The notes beneath the pieces were generated by a model. That model saw only the letters and a program-made list of their open reading frames with translations, did not search any database and had not been told where the DNA came from. A stretch of DNA of 64,000 nt from Tillus elongatus (Eukaryota > Arthropoda > Insecta > Coleoptera > Cleridae). The position numbers were made by a program, and so were the translations under genes. Shown piece after piece: positions 54,181 to 64,000 of the stretch. How positions within the stretch are numbered: the first letter of the stretch is position 1; each line of letters opens with the position of its first letter. The DNA lies in NCBI GenBank assembly GCA_964006375.1, contig OZ023262.1:199602778-199666777 (forward strand), given 5' to 3'.

Positions 54181-54696
54181 GTGCATAAATTAGAAAACAT
54201 AAACATAAACAGAAACACAAGACTCGCCTCATTCGACATAACAAATATGTACACCAATATACCAATTAACGAAACCACAAATATAATCGAAAACGAAATA
54301 CAAAATAACAACAAAAAACAACAAATCAACGATATATTAAACATCATATTGAAACAAAATTACTTTGAATTCAACGGAGAATACTGCATCCAAGAAGACG
54401 AACTACCAATGGGATCTCCACTATCAAGCATCATGGCAGAAATATACATACAAAAGTTAGAAGATAAAATCAATACCATCATAAAAGGCACAGACCCAAA
54501 CATCAAATGGATAAGATACGTCGATGATATATTAGTCATATATGACAATCAAAAAACCAACATAGACAATATCATCGAAAAAATTAACAAAATCAACAAC
54601 ATAAAATTTACAATAGAGAAAGAACCAAACAACACCATAAAGTTCCTAAGCTTAAAACTAATCGGAAAAGAAAACCAGATGGAAAACAAAATATAA
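54181..54696 (+). pseudogene. Penelope-like reverse transcriptase, family 2
   Basis: A 171-codon open stretch: RLASFDITNMYTNIPINET, EDELPMGSPLSSIMAEIYIQ, then WIRYVDDILVIYDNQ. These are the palm motifs with both catalytic Asp residues kept. Upstream (from about 53840) and downstream frames are broken. Confidence 0.85.
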
Positions 54697-55295
54697 AAAA
54701 TGCCTACACAAACACACATCACTATACCTAAAGACTCATTACACCTACACACACACAAAATTGCCGCATACAGACACTTAATAAACAGAATGCTAAATGT
54801 GCCACTCCATAATGACGAACGAAAAAAGAAATACAACATCACAATAGAAATAGCACAAAGAAATGGATACAACAAAAAACACTAGAAAAACTAGTAATGG
54901 AAATCAAAAACAAACAAATCGACAAAACCGAAAACAAAACACCAGAAACAAACACAACATACACAACTTTCACACCACATCAAAAAAAATAACACAAACA
55001 CTCAAATAATATGATTTAAAAATGAGCTACAAAACCAATAACAAAATTATGAACAAAATAAAGAAAAAACAAGAACACAACCCACATTAATTAAACGGAA
55101 TATATCAAATATAATGTAACATATGCAAAAAAAAATACATAGGAATGACAAAAAATTCAATATAAACAAGATTAAAGGAACATATAACAGCATTATATAA
55201 AATTCACATACCTATTTACAAATCAAACGTAGCTACACATAATCGCAACGGAAAACACAAAAAATCAGATGTCAACCAATTACATTTAATAAAAA

Positions 55296-55868
<573 letters not shown>

Positions 55869-56165
55869 AACATATTAAAGACCACAAAAAAATGCAAATC
55901 TGGGAACAATACTAAATTCAACAAACAAAAAATAAGAAACAATTAATCCCAGAACAAATCCAAGTACACACATTTAAAGAAAACTTAATAAAAGCCATAC
56001 AAATATGCAAATTATCATACCACAATAATCAAAACAGGACACCGATAAAATCGACACAGACCGTCAACACAACCAATCAGAGAACTGTAGACCAACCAAT
56101 AGAAACTCAACAAGCAGACGTCACGTACAATTCCAGACATAGACCACACAGGAACGACCAGAGTT

Positions 56166-56254
56166 AGTAGCGTGATGATGATGAACGAGGACGGTTTGAA
56201 ACTGCAGTCCACGTAAACAAATAAAAAATCACAAAAAGTACATGAAATAAATAA

Positions 56255-56266
<12 letters not shown>
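56166..56266 (+). repeat. Penelope-like 3' tail, copy 1
   Basis: GATGATGATGAACGAGGACG, GTTTGAAACTGCAGTCCACG, then CACAAAAAGTACATGAAATAAATAAAG split over 56228-56256, leading to a TA array at 56265-56335. Confidence 0.7.

Positions 56267-56336
<70 letters not shown>
56267..56336. repeat. (TA)n array
   Basis: TA array of about 70 bp between the two Penelope-like tails. Confidence 0.9.
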
Positions 56337-56732
<396 letters not shown>

Positions 56733-57750
56733 ACCCTGCACCCACTAATTTATTGATTAACTAGGTCGCAAAAGACAAGTTAACATTAGAGTAAATAACA
56801 AATTGCTACCGTAACATACTTGCCGTATCAGATCAAATATGCTTTGCGCAAACATCAAGATCAGTAACCAGGAAATATAACATTTTTTCATAGATTTATT
56901 TATTATAAAACAGTCCTTTTCACCAAATTACCAGATGATTAGTACGAAGGTAAGAAGCTGCAAGCGATAATTAGATAAATAATTCATGACTCAGTGTAAT
57001 GTAATCATTAAATCAGATACATCTAATTCATGAGAAATATCATTATTGATTAAGAACAACTACAGTCATCATGGAATAATGAACTGCTAATACGCGCTGT
57101 TAAATTACAGTCCCACTGTATACTAACATGCCTAGTACATCTCGCTGCATATTAATAAGTGCTTCACAGTTGAAATTATACCCCTGTTAAAAATAAGAAA
57201 CGCATGAGATGCATCGTCATGAAATAATAACTCAAAATTACATAAATTAATGAGCAAATTAAAGCTTAAATCGCTTCTGAAACGTTGTCCCTCTGGTTTT
57301 AGCGTAGGCTCTAACAAACATCAGAATTGCATCGAGATTTGTTTTAGTTTGCATCTCAAGTAAACAATGTTTCTGGCAATGCACACAACTTTAGAATACA
57401 CCAGGTATTATTTCGAAAGAATATTACACGCCGTACATAAAATATGAAATCATCATAACAGTCCAAAGGCGAAGTTGCCTTGTCGTTGCAATCATGACTG
57501 TTTGCCATGGTTGGTATTTTTAGAAAGGGTACAATGATGTGGTTTCCCGTCGCCTTCCGCGTAGATAAGATGGTGGTATTTAATTAAAGTAGCACTGTCT
57601 GAGATTCTAGCGAATTTTCGTAGAATAAATTCCCAGTTAACAAGATCGCAACTTTTGAATTTCGACAATGAAAAGAATTACTTTAAAGAGGGAACCAGGC
57701 GCGATATACGGAGTTCAGTTTTAAACTATGTTTATATACTTAGGAATATA
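56733..57750. other. Presumed intron sequence with a repeat end
   Basis: GCTACCGTAACATACTTGCC near 56806 is a decayed stem-loop end, and GCGAATTTTCGTAGAATAAA near 57610 a decayed HINE-like module in reverse. No bHLH exon of ss was found here on the minus strand. Confidence 0.4.
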
Positions 57751-58192
57751 CCGAGTGACAACTTTCAAAGCGGAACATAGGCGAATAACACGGGAAATCA
57801 AATATTTGCAAAATTAAAAGTGTGAGCAGCCATGACATGCCAAATTCGAATAATTTTGTTACTGTCAAATCAGACATTTCTGATTATCAATACACATTTT
57901 CCTGAAAAGCTTGACAATGAATAATAATAATAATAGCTATAGTAATGAGGAACAAGTGTTTATTGTGAAAACATATTACAGTGCTGGAAGTTTGCGAAAA
58001 GTTTGAGATTTATCCTCAGTTAAGTACGATGATCTGATAATCAGGCATAATGCTGATTGCACATTATTAAATAATTACGAAAATCCTCGTTTACCATGAT
58101 TTTGTTTTAACATAAGACACTTTAAAGAAAAAGCAATTACAACAGTAGTGCCTGCAGTTCCGGAACAATAATAAAATTAACTATTAACAAAG

Positions 58193-58735
<543 letters not shown>

Positions 58736-58764
58736 AATAACTAACAATAATTTAACTGAAACAA

Positions 58765-59110
58765 TTACAACAAATATTCAAATAGTCCCTCATTTTGATA
58801 TAAACAATATCCCAACCTATTATAAAATGCCTTTCGAACTTGTTGGTTATTAACGCGTGCACATTCAGGAAAGATAGCCCCCCTCAAATAATTATTATTT
58901 GGATAACGAGTTTTATAAATTTTGTTTTTAAGGTGACCCCACAAGAAGGAGTCACAAGGTGCCAAATCGGGGGATCTGGCCGGCTAATTAATATTACCAC
59001 CGCGACCAATCCAATGATTAGAAAAATTATTATCTAAACAGGTTCTTACGTCTACACCAAAATGAGCTGGACACCCATCCTACTGAAACCACACTTCCCG
59101 ATTTTCATTT
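58765..59110 (-). pseudogene. DD41D transposase C-terminal half
   Basis: The minus strand reads REVWFQ, stop, DGCPAHFGVDV, NHWIGRGGNIN, then ARSPDLAPCDSFLWGHLKNK. Forty-one residues lie between the second and third catalytic Asp. Two in-frame stops (after WFQ and at the Trp of the usual WPAR) show it is dead. Confidence 0.75.
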
Positions 59111-59384
59111 AGCATGTCAAAAATGTTTTATTTGACAGTAACAAAATTATTCGAATTAAGCATGTCATGGCTGCTCATTTTGAAAATATTTAAATTATCA
59201 CCTCATGATAAAAAGAGCTTTTAATTAGTAGGTATTTGGTATCAGTAGGCTGAGAAAATTAATTCTCTTTTGATAGACACCACTACCGTTCCTGTAGATA
59301 AAATAGGTGAGCATCAAACTGCAAATATGTGATTTCTCATGTTATTCGCCTATGTTCCGCTTTGAAAGTTGTCACTCAGTATAA

Positions 59385-60480
59385 GAGGCAAGCGCCAAAA
59401 TTTACCGGCCTTACTAAGAAAGAAACGGCGCCCGCGAAGGTCCTTTTCAAATTTACAAATAGGTTCTAGTCACTCAGGGTCATACATGGACTATACGGAG
59501 CTTGATCAATTTCTGCTTGCGCAATGCCAGCAGTGTGCACGGTTGCAGTGTCATGGAGCAAACGTACGCCTCTGGTCAGTTTTCCACGTCTTTTTTCGTA
59601 ACATTTTGTCGTAATTTCTGCAGGAGTGTTGCATAATATGCTCCGCTGACTGTGGTGCTGCGTTCTTTAAAGTCTATGCGAAAAATACTCTCACAATCCA
59701 AAAAAATCGTAGCCATCGCTTTTTTGTCGACTGGCAGACCTTGAAATTTCATGGCGGGGCTTCTCGTTTACGCCCCCATTTTATCGACTCCCTTTGCGCA
59801 AAGGATCATAGTAGAGAACTATACGTTTATACCCTGTGACAATGTCTTCCACACATCCACAGAGTTTTCTCCACAGACGTCCGAAAAGGATCAGGCACAT
59901 TCACACACGACGCTGGCGCTGAATTGCTAAAAGATGTTTGGGGACCCACCTTGCATTAATTTTCTTTATGCCTAAATTCTCCTGGAAGATTTGGCGAAAG
60001 CTTGTATCTGAAAGCTCCGATGTCTTCGATAATTCTTTCACTTTCAAGCGTCGATCGCTTATTACGAGATCCCCAACAAGGGCAATATTGTTGTCCGTTA
60101 CCACTTCCACCGTCCCTCCTGTTCTTGCGTCACCTTCCAAGGATTTCTGCCCCATTTTAAACCGTTTTGACCAATTTTTTACTACAGAATAAGACGGAGA
60201 ATTTTCTCCGTACACCATCCAGCCGATATTTGATGCTTTGAGGTGGAAGACCTTCTCGAGTCGGGAATTCAATAATGGCAAGAACTTTTTCAAATATGTT
60301 AGAAATTCTCTTGCTTCTCCTGTTACCGTGCCTCGGGTAAGGGATGGCACTAGAGAGCTTGCAGCTGGAGATTCTGGGACGGCAACGCTTCCCTCCAAGT
60401 ATTTTTTACAAACTATAACTCAGAGCCACTGGGGGCATTGCCCTCATTATATATGCGACGCAGTATGCTTTCACTGGAGG
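59385..60480 (-). pseudogene. mariner transposase remnant, minus strand
   Basis: The ORF at 59901-60398 carries YGENSPSYSVVKNWSKRFKM, then GQKSLEGDARTGGTVEVV and LGIKKINARWVPKHLLAIQR. These match the mariner HTH and linker up to WVPR-L-T. Decayed frames continue to about 59400 (DKKAMATIFLDCESIFRIDF, YYATLLQKLR). It directly abuts the DD41D element. Confidence 0.72.
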
Positions 60481-60489
60481 AGGTTTAGA

Positions 60490-62225
60490 TAACGCCGTCT
60501 ACAGTACTTGATAAACTCACATCACTTAAGAATACATCACCCGGTTCTGGAGGGTTTTTACCGTTTCTTCTTAAAAAGTGTGTTGTTTCAGTTTGAATCC
60601 CACTTGCACTAATAATGCAGTCGTCCATTGATACCGGGGTTTTAACTACTGCCTAGCAGCCAGCTGACGTTACAGCGATCCATAAGAGAGGTGATATGCT
60701 CGGCAGGGAAAATTATCGCCAGATAAGTCTGACTCCAGCTGAGATAAAAATTCTTGAACAAATTATTGTTGAGATTATGATTGAATTTCTCTTCCGACCT
60801 GGCATAATTCCTGATGAGCAGCATGGATTTATCGCTGGCAGATCAACCAGAACCAACTTGCGATTATGTCTAAATGATTGGACCAGGAGACTTGACTTGG
60901 GCCAACCTACAGATGTCATTTATCTCGATTTTAGTAAAGCTTTTGACAGAGTGCCACTTAAAATATTGCTGCTGAAGCTGGAGGATTTTGCAGTCAAAGG
61001 TCGTCTTCTCTTGTGGGTTGAGAGCCATCGATCTGGACAAGTATACAGGGGGAGAGTAGATGAAGAATTTTCTGATTTCCAAACTGTTATTAGTGGAGTT
61101 ACCCAGGGATCGGTGGTGGGTTCATTACTTTTTGGTATATACACTGCGGATCTTCCATCTCTGTTAAGGTCCACTTGCTCACTCTATGCAGGTGACACTA
61201 AAATTTATTGTAATCCATTGCGAGACCATAATTCATTATAGGAAGCCCTTACAAAAATATGCAAGTGGAGTATTGATTGGCTTTTCCCGTAAATATAGGC
61301 AAGTGTGTGGTGCTTTACATTGGAAAAAACAATCCCAAGCTGAGCTATCTGATGGATGGAGGTGTTTTATCGGCGGTTTTGGAGTAGAGGGATTTGGGGA
61401 TTATAATTATTTGTAATCTAACTTGGACCGGTCATATAATGGAAGCATCCAAATGGGCTAAAGGCTTTCTGTTTCTGTCGAGAAAGGGGTTTTCGTTTCC
61501 TTCAGTTGATACGGTACTCTGCTTGTATATGACTTACGTAAGACCGATGATCGAGTTTGGATCGGATGTTTGGTGTCCGGTACTTGCTCGGGATAGAGTT
61601 CTAATCGAATCTGTGCAACGCACCGCTACTAAAATTCTCTATGGCACTCAACGGCCATCCTATGAGGAAAGACTTAGGATCTTCGATCTCCCTATAACGA
61701 CTTCTCGATTAGTGTGTGGCGACTTAATAACAACTTACAACTTAATAAAACACTACATGAAACATTTTCTGTTGACTTGAGTTAAATATATATGTTGAGT
61801 ACTAGTGACCGTCTACGTGTACATAACTTAGAATTGCTCACCAAGTATACCATACAGTGCAAAGGCAACATTGTTTGAGCAATAGTGTTTTTATTAATTG
61901 GAACTCACTGCCTTAGGATGCTGTATATGCTGTTACAATAAACCATTTATAAATAAATTAGATAACTATGACTTCACACGTTGAGTTTTAAAGAACTGTT
62001 TACTTCTTTTTCATTTTTTTAAGTTGATGCTTTGTTTGAATGTTTTTTTTTTAAGTTATAGGGCAGCAGACAAACACTGTTTGTTTATTTGTTCTCTGCG
62101 CTATTGCAGTTAAGTTCTTATTTTATGTAGAGAAATGTTACTTTTATTATTTATACCTACGAACAAACAGGCTTCCAGCCTCAGCTCTTCTCTTTTTGAA
62201 TAAATAAATAAAAATTTGTAACAAC
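60490..62225 (+). pseudogene. CR1-like LINE remnant
   Basis: Plus-strand frames: ADVTAIHKRGDMLGRENYRQ, DEQHGFIAGRSTRTNLRLCL, then IYLDFSKAFDRVPLKILLLK, SGVTQGSVVGSLLFGIY and SLYAGDTKIY, where the second catalytic Asp pair is changed from ADD to AGD. A second piece at 61394-61780 (LTWTGHIMEASKWAKGF, LYMTYVRPMIEFGSDVWCP) is the C-terminal part. Endonuclease is missing. The 3' end has GGCTTCCAGCC and AATAAATAAATAAAA. Confidence 0.78.
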
Positions 62226-62279
62226 TAGGTCTATTTGAAATGCTTTTTTTGTAAATATTTTAATTACATTAAATAAAGT

Positions 62280-63955
62280 TAAACACAGTTAAAATATAAA
62301 TCTAGGACCTTGCTTAAGACATTTTATGTAGTAATTGTCAACCATAAACCGCATTAGTTCCAAAAACCTCGCTTGGGGATGCTCGGTAGCGGCACTCTTT
62401 AAGTCGAGCACTGGCGGGTGTCGGGTCTTGGCTAACACGATGGTGTTGCTCGTGCTGTTAATCAGATCTCTCTCCTCCATCCTTTTATTTTTCAGAACTT
62501 TCCCAATAAAACTGGATATGTTGCCCCAGTTCTTCTCTTTCCTCACCATTAGAGACGCCACATTTTGTCTGGTAACCCTGCATCCCAGCTGGGACTCCAG
62601 GTTGTGCCTATACAGTGCTCATCTTTGGCATTCCAACACTGTGTGCTCGGCTGTATCTATGGCGCCACAGTAAATGCATTTGTTATCGTCCCCCAGTCTC
62701 ATTTTCCCCAGGTAGTGTCTAAAGCAGCCGTGACCGGTAAGGAATTGGGTTAAATAGTAGTCCAGCCTCCTGTGTCTGCAGTATACCCATGATTTGAGGT
62801 CCGGTATGATCGTCCTCGTCCAGGCCGCTATTTCAGTGTGATTGTTCCACCTCTCCTGTCACTTCTCAACTGTCCTATCCCTTTCCTTGGCTTTCGTCGA
62901 TGCCAAGTGTGCATTCTCCTTACTGTACAGCCGACACCGCTCCTCGATTAACAGGTCCATGGGCGTAACACCCGTTACCACCTGGACGGCAAAACTGGAG
63001 ACTGTCCTGTAGCCACTCGCTACTCTCAATAGGGCCTTTCGTTGTATGCCAAGTATCTTGTTTCTACACACTTGGTTGTTCATTACCTCTTGCCACACAG
63101 GAGCTCCGTAGCTGACTGTGGAGTGGATAATGCTGCACAAAACCGTTCTCTTTGGGCTACTTGGGCCGCCAACATTTGGGAGGATCCTTGGTAGGAACGA
63201 CAGCCTCTCCTCCGCCTTTCTCATCGATGTTCTCAGGTGTTCGTGAAAGTTAATCTTTCATCGAGCCAGGCGCCCAGGTAGATTAAGTGCCTCGACGGTG
63301 TAATCCTCGCGTCAGCGAGATGGAAGCTGATATGTCTAAGTTTTCTGGGGCCCTTCAGGATCAGAGATTTTGTCTTCCTTGACGCCAGTACGAGGTTTCT
63401 CTGCGTCATCCACCTCTCTATCCTTGCTAGTAACTCATCCACTCTGAACATTAGGCCATCATCGTCATCAGCCTCCACCAGCATCGCTAGGTCGTCCGCG
63501 TAAGCGATGCTCGTTGCCTCCTCTGGAAGCCGCAAGACGAGGACTCCGTCATACAGAATGTCCCAGAGCAGCGGCCCCAACACTGATCCCTGTGGAACCC
63601 CAGCCGTAATGTCCAGTGTCTTGTTTCTTGCCAGTCTGATCTTTCTCTCATGGAAGTAGCTTTCCACCAGGTTAATCAAATACCTAGATATCCCCTTTCT
63701 GTGCAGTTCGTCAATGATAAGGCCCAATGTTGCGGAGTTAAATGCATTTCTGACGTCCAACGCGATAATCGTTACCCATTTACACCTGCTTCACTTAGTG
63801 GAGTCAACAACCCATTTAACACCCTGGACTGCAGAACGGCCCCTCTTGAAGCCAAATTGCCTACCGCATAATCCGCCCACTTGTTCCAGTTCTTCCTCTA
63901 AACGTGCCTTAATCATTCGCTCGAAGAGTTTTCCCAGCATGCTCAGCATGCAGTA
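62280..63955 (-). pseudogene. R1-like LINE, 5'-truncated
   Basis: The minus strand has RT text from about 63955: LSMLGKLFERMIKARLEEEL, GRQFGFKRGRSAVQGVKWVV, then ALDVRNAFNSATLGLIIDEL, AGVPQGSVLGPLLWDILYDG, SIAYADDLAMLVEADDD. The C-terminal part follows in another frame (MRKAEERLSFLPRILPNVGG, YGAPVWQEV), then a Cys/His knuckle near 62680 (CIYCGAIDTAEHTV). The catalytic YADD is intact. Frame breaks near 63230 and 63790 and the truncation inside RT make it non-autonomous. Confidence 0.82.
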
Positions 63956-63956
63956 T

Positions 63957-63988
<32 letters not shown>

Positions 63989-64000
63989 GTAGTAGTGTCT
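63955..64000. repeat. (TAG)n microsatellite
   Basis: TAG units, with two TAT variants, start exactly at the 5' truncation point of the R1-like LINE and reach the window edge. Confidence 0.85.

Noticed and set aside
53851..54875. Minus-strand ORFs rich in Phe, Ile and Val that look like membrane proteins
   Set aside because: They are antisense to the A-rich Penelope-like element, which gives T-rich, hydrophobic codons.
56760..57750. Search for the ss bHLH exon here
   Set aside because: No minus-strand frame with a basic helix-loop-helix pattern and splice sites was seen.

Overview
The window is a piece of an insect nuclear genome. It is AT-rich and intron-dominated, and it carries one host gene. 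On the minus strand eight spliced exons between 630 and 41749 join in a single open frame of 742 residues. They encode the two PAS domains and the C-terminal half of an aryl hydrocarbon receptor orthologue, called spineless (ss) in flies. The start codon and the bHLH DNA-binding exons were not found, so they most likely lie beyond position 64000. If so, everything from 41750 to 64000 is still intron of ss. The species cannot be named from the sequence; the closeness to fly Spineless says insect.

The ss introns are either tiny (60 and 63 bp) or about 4 to 10 kb. The large ones are filled with transposable elements, often nested. Recognised elements are: an intact LINE ORF of 988 codons (9591-12557) and its broken sister in the opposite orientation (32540-35455); at least seven other decayed LINE fragments; mariner/Tc1-type DNA transposons with DD34D or DD41D spacing; tRNA-derived SINEs; an LTR-like segment with a primer binding site; and several Penelope-like elements with RT and GIY-YIG endonuclease domains.

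Two repeat themes dominate. The first is a non-autonomous family whose copies share a 15-nt stem-loop (ACGCAGCAAGTGCGT), short subterminal inverted repeats around TAGTGAATTTTC, and usually a long (TA)n array. This layout resembles Helentron-associated elements (HINE/DINE-1 type). The second is (TA)n itself: more than 20 arrays of about 50 to 200 bp, many abutting Penelope-like sequence.

Region by region: 1-7718 holds the last two ss exons and an intron with decayed mariner and LINE; 7719-17570 has the intact LINE, TA arrays and an RTE-like LINE; 17571-31931 has five ss exons and several LINE and mariner remnants; 31932-41651 is one intron with the inverted LINE, a 478-bp Penelope-related palindrome and a mariner; 41652-41749 is the 5'-most exon seen; 41750-64000 has a 4.2-kb palindrome made of two Penelope-like copies, SINEs, a second Penelope family, an internally inverted DD41D transposon and LINE remnants.

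The most notable observations are the two large palindromes with hammerhead-like motifs, the shared inactivating lesions in both arms of the larger one, and the stem-loop/TA repeat family.
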